DNA of 6,508 nucleotides. It comes from Actinomycetes bacterium (GTDB lineage: Bacteria > Actinomycetota > Actinomycetes > Actinomycetales > Cellulomonadaceae). The stretch is taken from assembly GCA_023389455.1 (NCBI GenBank), contig JAEWEJ010000359.1:1-6508 (forward strand). The letters run 5' to 3'. Shown here piece after piece: positions 1 to 6,508 of the stretch. The notes under the pieces were generated by a model. The model did no database searches, had not been told where the DNA came from, and saw only the letters and a list, made by a program, of their open reading frames with translations. The translations under genes were made by a program, and so were the position numbers. How positions within the stretch are numbered: position 1 is the first letter of the stretch; every line of letters starts with the position of its first letter.

Positions 1-1152
1 GTCCGTGGGCGCGTCGTCGTCGCTCGTGGGGTCGGGGGTGCTCGTCGGCGGTTCGGGCGCGTCGCCGGCCGCGCGGCGCCGCCGCCACAGCCCGCCGAGA
101 GACGCGAGGCCCTGCGGCAGGAACGCGACGACGAGGATGAACAGCGCGCCCTGGAAGTAGGTCCAGAACGACGGGAACTGCTCGGACAGGCCGGTCTCGG
201 CCCACGACACGGCGACGGCACCGAGCACCGGGCCGAGGAGGGTCGCGCGACCGCCGATCGCGACGCCGACGAGGAAGCCGATGGACGGGATGACCCCGAC
301 GTCGGCGGGCGAGATGATCCCGACGACCGGTGCGAACAGCGCACCTCCGATGCCGGCGAAGCACGCGGCGACCGCGTAGGCGACGACCTTGACGTTCGCC
401 GGGTCGTACCCGAGGAAGCGCACGCGGTTCTCCTGGTCGCGCACCGCGACGAGCAGCTCGCCGTAGCGCGAGCGCATGAGGAGCCGCACGACGAGGACCA
501 TCGCGAGGAGCACGCCCGCGGAGATGAAGTAGAGCATCCGCTTGTTCACCGGGTCGGCGAGGTCGAAGCCGAAGAACGACCGGAACCCGTTGAGCCCGTT
601 GGTGCCACCGGTGACCTTCTGCTGCCCGACGAGGAGGATGGCGAAGGCCGCCGCGAGCGCCTGGGAGAGGATCGCGAAGTAGGCGCCGCGCACCCGCCGC
701 CGGAAGACCGCGAGGCCGAGCACCGTCGCCAGCGCGGCGGGCAGCAGGAGGATCGCGAGGACGGTGACGACCGGGTCGCGGAACGGCTCCCACCAGCCCG
801 GCACGGTCCCGTCGCCGTAGAGGAGCATGAAGTCCGGCACCCCACCGGGCCCGGCGTCGGCGAGCTTCATGTGCATCGCCATGAGGTAGCCGCCGAGGCC
901 GAAGAAGACCCCCTGCCCGAGGACGAGCATGCCGCCGCGCCCCCACGCGAGGCCGATGCCGACGGCGACCATCGCGAGGCAGAGGAACTTCGCGAGGAGG
1001 TTGAGGCGGAAGTCGGAGAGCATCGCGGGCGCGAGGCCGAGGAGGACGACGGCCGCGAGCGCGGTGCCGCCCCACACACGGACCGACGACCGCTGCCACC
1101 AGGGCGTCGTCCCCGGGGCCGCCGGGGTGCGGGTCTCCGCCGGCGCGCTCAC
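1..1152 (-). CDS. urtC: Urea ABC transporter permease UrtC (3' end beyond window)
   Basis: Second membrane subunit of the urea ABC importer, expected to pair with UrtB in the cytoplasmic membrane. The reading frame is open for 384 codons from a GTG at 1152-1150 to the left edge, with no stop reached. That start overlaps the urtB stop as GTGA and has a GGAG ribosome site 6 nt upstream (1162-1159), so translation is probably coupled to urtB. The protein is a LivM-like permease with about eight to ten hydrophobic segments between residues 27 and 346. UrtC-type signatures are GQGVFFGLGGYLMAM (79-93), the PDFM...PGWWEPF loop (106-124), RGAYFAILSQALA (155-167), TGGTNGLNG (181-189), VAVRDQENRVRFLGYDPA (235-252, the presumed ATPase-coupling loop) and a final FLPQGLASL (344-352). 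The family normally ends soon after that last motif. Here a run of arginines (357-360) and a Pro/Ser/Thr/Asp-rich tail (about 363-384) continue out of the window. Confidence 0.95.
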   Translation of the reverse strand, partial: MSAPAETRTPAAPGTTPWWQRSSVRVWGGTALAAVVLLGLAPAMLSDFRLNLLAKFLCLAMVAVGIGLAWGRGGMLVLGQGVFFGLGGYLMAMHMKLADAGPGGVPDFMLLYGDGTVPGWWEPFRDPVVTVLAILLLPAALATVLGLAVFRRRVRGAYFAILSQALAAAFAILLVGQQKVTGGTNGLNGFRSFFGFDLADPVNKRMLYFISAGVLLAMVLVVRLLMRSRYGELLVAVRDQENRVRFLGYDPANVKVVAYAVAACFAGIGGALFAPVVGIISPADVGVIPSIGFLVGVAIGGRATLLGPVLGAVAVSWAETGLSEQFPSFWTYFQGALFILVVAFLPQGLASLGGLWRRRRAAGDAPEPPTSTPDPTSDDDAPTD

Positions 1153-2033
1153 GCCAGGCTCCGGGTGCGCACCGAGACCAGCCCCTGCGGCCGGACCTGG
1201 AGGAACGCGACGATGACGACGAAGAGCAGGACCTTCGCCAGGCTCGCCGTCGTCGAGTACTCGAACGTCGCCTGGAGCAGACCGAGCGAGAAGGCGGCGA
1301 CGACGGCGCCCTTGAGCTGGCCGATCCCGCCGACGACGACGACGAGGAACGCGTCGACGATGTAGTTGGTCCCGAGCGTCGGGCCGATCGAGCCGAGCAG
1401 GGTGAGCGCGACACCCGCGACGCCGGCGACGCCCGACCCGATGAAGAACGTCAGGCGGTCCGTGGCCCGGGTGGAGACGCCGGACGACTCGGCGAGGTCG
1501 CGGTTCTGCACCGTGGCACGGATCCGGCGGCCGAGCGGCGTGAGCTTGAGGACGAGTGCGAGCGCGACGACGCACACGACCGCGAGCGCGAGGATGAACA
1601 GCCGCGTCCTCGGGAGGTTCATGCCGAGCACCGGGACGGCGCCGGACAGCCAGGCCGGGGCGCGTACGTCGACGTTCGGCGCCCCGAACACGTCGCGCGC
1701 GAGCTGCTGGAGCACGAGCGCGACCCCGAACGTCACGAGGAGCGTGTCGAGCGGTCGCCGGTACATCCGCGAGATGAGCGTGACCTCGAGCAGCAGCCCG
1801 AGCAGGCCGCCGACGAGGAAGCCGAGCGGGAGCGCGACGAGCAGCGAGATCCCCGCGTCCGGGACGAACGCCTGCAGGACGAACGCCGTGTAGGCGCCGG
1901 CCATCATGAACTCGCCGTGCGCCATGTTGATGACGCCCATCTGACCGAAGGTGAGGGCGAGGCCGAGCGCCGCGAGCAGCAGCACCGAGCCGAGGCTGAG
2001 CCCCGCGAAGAGCTGGGAGAACAGGGCGTCCAT
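1149..2033 (-). CDS. urtB: Urea ABC transporter permease UrtB
   Basis: First membrane subunit of the urea importer, 294 residues and complete. The ATG at 2033-2031 follows a GGAAGG ribosome site (2047-2042) with an 8-nt gap. LivH-like permease. The N-terminal signature LALTFGQMGVINMAHGEFMM (25-44) is characteristic of UrtB and the related amide/urea permeases. Other matches are PLDTLLVTFGVALVLQQ (94-110), GRRIRATVQNRDLAESSGV (168-186, the likely EAA-type loop that contacts the ATPase), a glycine-rich helix GSGVAGVAGVALTLLGSIGP (199-218), and YIVDAFLVVVVGGIGQLKG (224-242). It ends FLQVRPQGLVSVR... (277 on), the usual PQG ending. Roughly eight hydrophobic segments are visible. The gene lies 103 bp after urtA, with a strong hairpin in the gap, and shares 4 bp with urtC. 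The length is normal for the family, and a LivH of branched-chain amino-acid transport is much less likely given urtA and urease next door. Confidence 0.96.
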   Translation of the reverse strand: MDALFSQLFAGLSLGSVLLLAALGLALTFGQMGVINMAHGEFMMAGAYTAFVLQAFVPDAGISLLVALPLGFLVGGLLGLLLEVTLISRMYRRPLDTLLVTFGVALVLQQLARDVFGAPNVDVRAPAWLSGAVPVLGMNLPRTRLFILALAVVCVVALALVLKLTPLGRRIRATVQNRDLAESSGVSTRATDRLTFFIGSGVAGVAGVALTLLGSIGPTLGTNYIVDAFLVVVVGGIGQLKGAVVAAFSLGLLQATFEYSTTASLAKVLLFVVIVAFLQVRPQGLVSVRTRSLA

Positions 2034-2041
2034 GGGCGCCG

Positions 2042-2047
2042 CCTTCC
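2042..2047 (-). promoter_or_regulatory. Ribosome binding site of urtB
   Basis: GGAAGG on the minus strand, 8 nt before the urtB ATG. It supports independent initiation of urtB, and it lies about 22 nt beyond the foot of the intercistronic hairpin, so the hairpin should not mask it. Confidence 0.75.
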
Positions 2048-2069
2048 GTGGGTGGGACGGTCCCGGGGC

Positions 2070-2099
2070 GGCCCGGCCGGTCGTGGGACCGGCCGGGCC
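2070..2099 (-). terminator. Strong intercistronic hairpin between urtA and urtB
   Basis: Perfect inverted repeat with 13-bp arms (GGCCCGGCCGGTC at 2070-2082 and its exact complement at 2087-2099) and a 4-nt loop. In the urt transcript it starts 37 nt after the urtA stop and ends well before the urtB ribosome site. No U-tract follows, so it is not a textbook intrinsic terminator. By analogy with other binding-protein transporter operons it could cause partial termination or protect the urtA 3' end from exonucleases, giving more UrtA than permease. The stem is read directly from the sequence; its role is inferred. Confidence 0.65.
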
Positions 2100-2136
2100 A
2101 CCGCTCAGGGATGGGTCCGCGCGTGCGGGACGCGGG

Positions 2137-3423
2137 TCAGGACAGGCCCTCGGCCCAGTCGTAGCCCTCGAGGAACGGGTCCGGCTCGATGGGGCCGTCG
2201 GACTCCCACACCGGGTAGATGAGGCCGTCGGCGTCGATCTTCCCGATGTACGCGGTCTTGGCGATGTGGTGGTTGTCGCCGTTGACGGTGACGGTGCCCT
2301 CGGGGGCGTCGAAGCTCACGCCGTCGGCGGCGTCCTGGATGTCGGCGACCTCGAAGGACTCGGCCTTCTCGACCATGCCCTTCCACAGGTGGAGCGAGGT
2401 GTACGCGGCCTCCATGGGGTCGGAGGTCGGGCGGTCCTCGCCGTACTTCGCCTTGAACGCCGCGACGAACTCCTCGTTCGTCGGCGACTCGACGGTCTGG
2501 TAGTAGTTCCACGCGGTCAGCTGGCCGACGATGTTGTCGACGCCGATGCCGCCGACCTCCTCCTCGGCGATCGACACCGAGACGACCGGGACGGCGTCCG
2601 CGGTCAGGCCGACGTTCTTGTACTCCTTGAAGAACGCGACGTTGGAGTCGCCGTTCAGGGTGTTGAACACGGCGTCCGCACCGGAGGACTTCAGCTTGTT
2701 GACGATCGTCGCGAAGTCGGTGTGGCCGAGCGGCGCGTACTCCTCGCCGACGATCTCGATGCCGTTGGCCTCGGCGTAGGCGTTGATGATCTTGTTCGCC
2801 GTGCGCGGGAAGACGTAGTCCGACCCGACGAGGAAGACCTTCTTCTTGCCCTGCTCGGCCAGGTAGTCCATGCCGGGGATGATCTGCTGGTTCGTCGTGG
2901 CGCCGGTGTAGAAGATGTTCGGCGACGCCTCGAGGCCCTCGTACTGGACCGGGTAGAACAGCAGCGAGTTCCTCGACTCGAAGACCGGCAGCATCGCCTT
3001 GCGCGACGACGAGGTCCAGCCGCCGAAGACCGCGGCGACGCAGTCGGAGGAGATGAGCTTCTCGGCCTTCTCGGCGAAGACGGTGGGCTCGGACGCCCCG
3101 TCCTCGGCGACGATCTCCAGCTGCTTGCCGAGCACGCCGCCGGCCGCGTTGATCTCCTCCGCGGCGAGGTCGAGGGAGTCGCGGACCGTCTGCTCGGAGA
3201 TGGCCATGGTGCCGGAGAGCGAGTTGAGGAAGCCGATCTTGACGGTGTCGCCGGACGTGTCGACGCACGACGCGCCACCGGAGGCCGACGCCGTGCCGGT
3301 CGCGCCCTCGGCGGTGCGGGCACCGCCGCAGGCCGAGAGCGTCAGGGCGGCCGCGAGCGCGGCCGCGGAGACGGCGAGCGCGCGCTTCCGGGCCGTCCGC
3401 GAGGGGAGGGGGTGAGTGGTCAA
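2137..3423 (-). CDS. urtA: Urea-binding lipoprotein UrtA
   Basis: Substrate-binding component of the urea ABC transporter, 428 residues, expected to be anchored by lipid to the outer face of the membrane. The N-terminus has a basic n-region (RTARKR, 9-14), an Ala-rich hydrophobic core (15-29) and a lipobox LSAC with Cys32 as the lipidated residue, then a flexible Gly/Ala/Ser/Thr linker to about residue 58. The mature part is a type I periplasmic-binding fold starting VKIGFLNSLSGTMAISE (61-77). UrtA-specific blocks are FGGWTSSSRKAMLPVFE (133-149), LLFYPVQYEGLEASPNIFYT (154-173), GSDYVFPRTAN (200-210), EEYAPLGHTDF (227-237) and FNTLNGDSNVAFFKEY (253-268). These separate it from branched-chain amino-acid binders. 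The start is a TTG at 3423-3421, chosen because GAAAGG lies 7 nt upstream and because it gives a proper signal peptide. It is the first gene of the leftward operon and diverges from ureA. Confidence 0.96.
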   Translation of the reverse strand: MTTHPLPSRTARKRALAVSAAALAAALTLSACGGARTAEGATGTASASGGASCVDTSGDTVKIGFLNSLSGTMAISEQTVRDSLDLAAEEINAAGGVLGKQLEIVAEDGASEPTVFAEKAEKLISSDCVAAVFGGWTSSSRKAMLPVFESRNSLLFYPVQYEGLEASPNIFYTGATTNQQIIPGMDYLAEQGKKKVFLVGSDYVFPRTANKIINAYAEANGIEIVGEEYAPLGHTDFATIVNKLKSSGADAVFNTLNGDSNVAFFKEYKNVGLTADAVPVVSVSIAEEEVGGIGVDNIVGQLTAWNYYQTVESPTNEEFVAAFKAKYGEDRPTSDPMEAAYTSLHLWKGMVEKAESFEVADIQDAADGVSFDAPEGTVTVNGDNHHIAKTAYIGKIDADGLIYPVWESDGPIEPDPFLEGYDWAEGLS

Positions 3424-3436
3424 CGGGGTGCCTTTC
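3421..3436 (-). promoter_or_regulatory. Ribosome site and TTG start of urtA
   Basis: On the minus strand, GAAAGG (3436-3431) is followed after 7 nt by TTG (3423-3421). No ATG or GTG in this frame gives a better-placed start ahead of the basic-hydrophobic signal peptide, so this ribosome site decides the start. A TTG start usually lowers initiation relative to ATG. Confidence 0.75.
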
Positions 3437-3504
3437 GATCAGGACGAGCTGACGGGCGATGCCGGGCTCGGGCGCCGACCCACCGCGTGCCACCGCGCTG
3501 TGTC

Positions 3505-3529
3505 CCGCGGCGTATACAGGCCGGTGCCC
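3505..3529 (+). repeat. 25-bp direct repeat, left copy (urtA-proximal)
   Basis: Shares the core GCGGCG-T-ATACAGGCC-G-GTGC with the copy at 3749-3773: 22 of 25 positions are identical, same orientation, 244 bp apart. It lies about 80 bp upstream of the urtA start. It contains the partly palindromic GTATAC. Both copies fall in the same divergent promoter region, one near each operon, so a shared regulator-binding site is the simplest reading. The identity of the regulator is unknown. Confidence 0.7.
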
Positions 3530-3578
3530 ATGGCCGAGGACGCTAGGCAGGCCGTGTTTCTCGGATCGGGCACCGCAC

Positions 3579-3598
3579 GTAAACAGTTGGTTTCGGGC
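3579..3598 (+). promoter_or_regulatory. Putative operator, copy A of GTAAACA-N4-GTTTCG-N-GC
   Basis: Matches the element at 3724-3743 at all 15 non-spacer positions, while none of the four inner spacer bases is shared, the pattern expected of a protein-binding dyad. The symmetric core is AAAC-N5-GTTT. Read on the minus strand it is GAAAC-N6-TTTAC, with half-sites 11 bp apart and an AC-N9-AC skeleton. That resembles the GlnR box known from Streptomyces and mycobacteria (gTnAC-N6-GaAAC), but with the half-sites in reverse order and one base off, so the GlnR assignment is tentative. Confidence 0.5.
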
Positions 3599-3723
3599 AC
3601 GCCGGATGTACCGGTCCCGGCGGTGGACGGGTGCGGGACGCCGTCGTGGGGCGCGCCGTCACGGGCACCGGCGCGTCCGCGGCGCCCGGCCGGTGCGCGG
3701 GGCACCCCTCGTCCTACGGCTCT

Positions 3724-3743
3724 GTAAACATCGCGTTTCGTGC
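3724..3743 (+). promoter_or_regulatory. Putative operator, copy B of GTAAACA-N4-GTTTCG-N-GC
   Basis: Second copy of the dyad, 145 bp to the right of copy A and 5 bp before the right-hand 25-bp repeat. Its left edge is 68 bp upstream of the ureA ATG, a usual place for an activator or repressor of that promoter. Read on the minus strand it gives GAAAC-N6-TTTAC, as in copy A. GlnR is known to control urease genes in Streptomyces and AmtR does so in Corynebacterium; which regulator, if either, acts here cannot be settled from the sequence. Confidence 0.5.
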
Positions 3744-3748
3744 GTATA

Positions 3749-3773
3749 CCGCGGCGCATACAGGCCCGTGCAC
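3749..3773 (+). repeat. 25-bp direct repeat, right copy (ureA-proximal)
   Basis: Counterpart of 3505-3529 with core GCGGCG-C-ATACAGGCC-C-GTGC. It ends 18 bp before the ureA ATG and 5 bp before a TAGGGT box, so a protein bound here would cover the -35 region of a promoter using that box. An additional GCGTATAC at 3742-3749 lies just upstream, so the sequence GCG(T/C)ATAC occurs twice within 20 bp. Confidence 0.7.
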
Positions 3774-3778
3774 CGCCC

Positions 3779-3784
3779 TAGGGT
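3779..3784 (+). promoter_or_regulatory. TAGGGT box before ureA: candidate -10 or ribosome site
   Basis: TAGGGT fits the TANNNT -10 pattern and is separated from the ureA ATG by 7 nt, the spacing typical of leaderless actinobacterial transcripts. The overlapping AGGG (3780-3783) is also a passable ribosome site with an 8-nt gap. The sequence alone does not decide between the two readings, and no good -35 box lies 16-18 bp upstream. Confidence 0.4.
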
Positions 3785-3791
3785 GCTCGCC

Positions 3792-4094
3792 ATGAGGCTC
3801 ACCCCCGCCGACTCCGAGAAGCTGCTGCTGGCCGTCGCCGGCATGGTCGCGCGCGACCGGCTGGCCCGTGGCGTGCTGCTCAACCACCCCGAGGCCGTCG
3901 CGCTGCTCAGCACGTGGGTGATCGAGCGTGCCCGCGACGGCGTCGGCGTCCCGCAGCTCATGGAGGACGGCCGGTCCGTGCTGCGGCGGGACCAGGTGAT
4001 GGCGGGCGTGCCGGAGATGCTGCACGACGTGCAGGTCGAGGCGACGTTCCCCGACGGCCGCAAGCTCGTCACCCTGCACGACCCGATCTCCTGA
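3792..4094 (+). CDS. ureA: Urease subunit gamma UreA
   Basis: Small gamma subunit of nickel urease, exactly 100 residues, the usual size for a separate UreA. It assembles with UreB and UreC into the cytoplasmic enzyme that hydrolyses urea. The sequence begins MRLTPADSEKLLL and carries the family blocks RGVLLNHPEAVALLSTWVIE (26-45), ARDG (47-50), LMEDG (56-60), VMAGVPEML (69-77) and the C-terminal VEATFPDGRKLVTLHDPI (82-99). The ATG at 3792 is chosen because the family protein starts at this point; the frame stays open further upstream through the promoter region, but that part has no urease similarity. It is the first gene of the rightward operon. The ureB start is 53 bp after its stop. Confidence 0.97.
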   Translation: MRLTPADSEKLLLAVAGMVARDRLARGVLLNHPEAVALLSTWVIERARDGVGVPQLMEDGRSVLRRDQVMAGVPEMLHDVQVEATFPDGRKLVTLHDPIS

Positions 4095-4136
4095 CCACGC
4101 AGCGGCACGACCGTCCCACCCCGCACGCCCACCCCC

Positions 4137-4141
4137 GGAGG
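4137..4141 (+). promoter_or_regulatory. Ribosome binding site of ureB
   Basis: GGAGG, 6 nt before the ureB ATG at 4148. It is the strongest ribosome site in the rightward operon and fixes the ureB start within a frame that is open further upstream, into ureA. Confidence 0.8.
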
Positions 4142-4147
4142 ACACAC

Positions 4148-4485
4148 ATGGCAGGCACGTCCGGCGACGGACCCGGAGCGGTGCGCACGCGCGAGGGCAC
4201 CGTGGTGCTCAACGGCGACCGCGCCGAGCACGAGCGGCTCACCCTCGTGGTGGAGAACACGGGCGACCGGCCGGTCCAGATCGGCTCGCACCTGCACCTG
4301 CCGGACGCCAACGCGGCCCTCGCGTTCGACCGCGCGGCCGCCCACGGGTTCCGGCTCGACGTGCCCTCGGGCACCTCGCAGCGGTTCGAGCCGGGCGCGT
4401 CGCGGACCGTCGACGCGGTGGCGATCCGCGGGGCGCGCCGCGTCCCCGGGCTGCAGCGCGGCAAGACGGACGGGGGTGCGCTCTG

Positions 4486-4486
<1 letters not shown>
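4148..4486 (+). CDS. ureB: Urease subunit beta UreB
   Basis: Beta subunit of urease, 112 residues, slightly longer than the usual 100-105 or so because of short extra tails at both ends. The recognisable core runs from GAVRTREGTVVLNGDR (10-25) through LTLVVENTGDRPVQIGSHLH (31-50), ALAFDRAAAHGFRLDVPSGT (57-76) and RFEPGASRTVDAVAIRGARR (79-98). The block after GSH is unusual: most UreB proteins have an aromatic-rich FHFFEVN-like segment, whereas here it reads LHLPDAN (49-55). The end, VPGLQRGKTDG, likewise departs from the common V-x-GF-x4-x-G pattern. The invariant GSH, FDR and RFEPG elements remain, so the protein is probably functional. Its stop overlaps the ureC start by one base (TGATG), which points to coupled translation and fixed stoichiometry. 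Confidence 0.95.
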
Positions 4487-6189
<1,703 letters not shown>

Positions 6190-6206
6190 GCGCGGCCCGG
6201 ACCGCG

Positions 6207-6508
6207 ATGACCACGCCCTCCACCACCCCGCCCCCGCCCGCCGCGCGCGAGGCCGGCCCGCCCCCGGGCCCGGCCGCGCTGCTGGTGCTCGCCATGCTCG
6301 CCGACGCCCGCCTGCCGACCGGCGCCCACGCGCACTCGGCGGGCCTCGAGCCCGCCGTCCAGGCCGGGCTCCTCACCGTCCCCGGTCCGCGACGGGGGGA
6401 CCCGACCTCCGAGGACGTCGGGCGCGTCCCCGCGCTCGCGCGGGCGCGGCTGCGGACGGTGACGGCGACCGAGGCCGGGGCGGCGGTGGTCGCCCGGCAC
6501 GTCTGGCT
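6207..6508 (+). CDS. ureF: Urease accessory protein UreF (3' end beyond window)
   Basis: First 100 codons of UreF, which with UreD/UreH and the GTPase UreG delivers nickel to the urease apoenzyme. The visible protein starts with a Pro/Ala/Thr-rich segment (2-24) that looks disordered, then enters the family's first helix, LLVLAMLADARLPTGAHAHS (25-44), followed by AGLEPAVQAGLL (45-56). The LADARLPTGAHAHSAGLE block is the UreF hallmark in its actinobacterial form. Residues 57-80 form a Gly/Pro/Arg-rich loop and 77-100 a helix. The ATG lies 17 nt after the ureC stop and is the first start codon in this frame after that stop. No good ribosome site precedes it, so initiation may depend on ribosomes finishing ureC. 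The direct ureC-ureF junction shows that no ureE stands between them, as in Streptomyces and Mycobacterium. Confidence 0.9.
   Translation, partial: MTTPSTTPPPPAAREAGPPPGPAALLVLAMLADARLPTGAHAHSAGLEPAVQAGLLTVPGPRRGDPTSEDVGRVPALARARLRTVTATEAGAAVVARHVW

Larger units (their letters stand above)
3424..3791. promoter_or_regulatory. Divergent urtA-ureA control region
   Basis: This 368-bp stretch has no convincing gene and separates the leftward urt operon from the rightward ure operon, so it must hold both promoters unless transcription enters from elsewhere. Its composition is uneven: short A/T-containing islands (about 3510-3520, 3554-3562, 3577-3596, 3722-3763) sit in otherwise very GC-rich DNA (notably 3601-3720). 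The islands coincide with two families of duplicated elements, listed separately. A third lone GTTTC occurs at 3556-3560. No clear TTGACA-type -35 box is visible on either strand. For urtA, possible -10 elements on the minus strand are TAGCGT (3545-3540) and TGTATA within the left repeat (3518-3513); neither has a good -35 partner, so the urtA promoter is unresolved. Confidence 0.8.

Noticed and set aside
1149..2033. UrtB as LivH of a branched-chain amino-acid transporter
   Set aside because: Neighbouring UrtA-specific blocks, the GQMGVINMAHGEFMM signature and the divergent urease operon favour urea transport.
2105..3493. 462-codon minus-strand frame overlapping urtA in another frame
   Set aside because: Arginine-rich out-of-frame translation; the frame giving UrtA has the lipobox and all family blocks.
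3512..3541. Sigma-70 promoter for urtA using TGTATA in the left repeat as -10
   Set aside because: The bases 17 nt upstream on the minus strand (GTCCTC) do not resemble a -35 box, so I did not call it as a promoter.
1951..3546. 531-codon plus-strand open frame opposite urtA
   Set aside because: Antisense shadow of urtA. Low-complexity Arg/Gly/Asp/Val/Leu composition, no motifs, and it crosses the urtA-urtB gap and part of the promoter region.
3614..3639. Small inverted repeat GTCCCG...CGGGAC in the GC-rich middle of the control region
   Set aside because: Only 6 bp of stem around a 14-nt loop, which is expected by chance in DNA of this composition; no flanking T-run or other support.
3459..3791. 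In-frame upstream extension of ureA
   Set aside because: The frame is open back to 3459, but UreA is a 100-residue family starting at the ATG at 3792. The extra segment has no similarity and overlaps the repeated promoter elements.
3659..4345. Minus-strand open frames across the control region and ureA
   Set aside because: They run antisense to ureA and ureB and have no ribosome site or recognisable sequence; the promoter-region part coincides with the repeats.

Overview
This window is a urea-nitrogen module from a very GC-rich actinobacterium. The phylum is inferred from G/C-saturated third codon positions, GTG and TTG starts, a ureABC-ureF order without ureE after ureC, and protein signatures of actinobacterial type. 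I cannot name a genus from the sequence alone; a high-GC Micrococcales-type organism would fit.

The window holds two divergent operons around one 368-bp control region. Leftward (minus strand) from about 3423 run urtA, urtB and urtC, encoding the lipid-anchored urea-binding protein and the two membrane subunits of the UrtABCDE ABC transporter. urtC is still open at the left edge, and urtD and urtE (the ATPases) would be expected just beyond it. Rightward from 3792 run ureA, ureB and ureC, the three structural subunits of nickel urease, followed by the 5' part of ureF, an accessory gene for nickel insertion, which is cut by the right edge. Together the two arms would import urea and hydrolyse it to ammonia and carbonic acid, supplying nitrogen when ammonium is scarce.

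UreC keeps every metal ligand and catalytic residue, with a uniform offset of +3 from Klebsiella numbering. The transporter subunits carry Urt-specific signatures rather than generic branched-chain amino-acid ones. No gene shows a frameshift or internal break. urtB and urtC overlap by 4 bp and ureB and ureC by 1 bp, which suggests translational coupling.

The least ordinary parts are non-coding. The divergent region carries two families of paired direct repeats, one copy of each towards each operon: a 25-bp element with 3 mismatches, and a dyad GTAAACA-N4-GTTTCG-N-GC. They look like shared operators that co-regulate uptake and hydrolysis. A TAGGGT box 7 nt before the ureA ATG raises the possibility of a leaderless mRNA. 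A perfect 13-bp GC-rich hairpin lies between urtA and urtB. I found no mobile element, CRISPR array, tRNA or rRNA, and no sign of a wholly new system.
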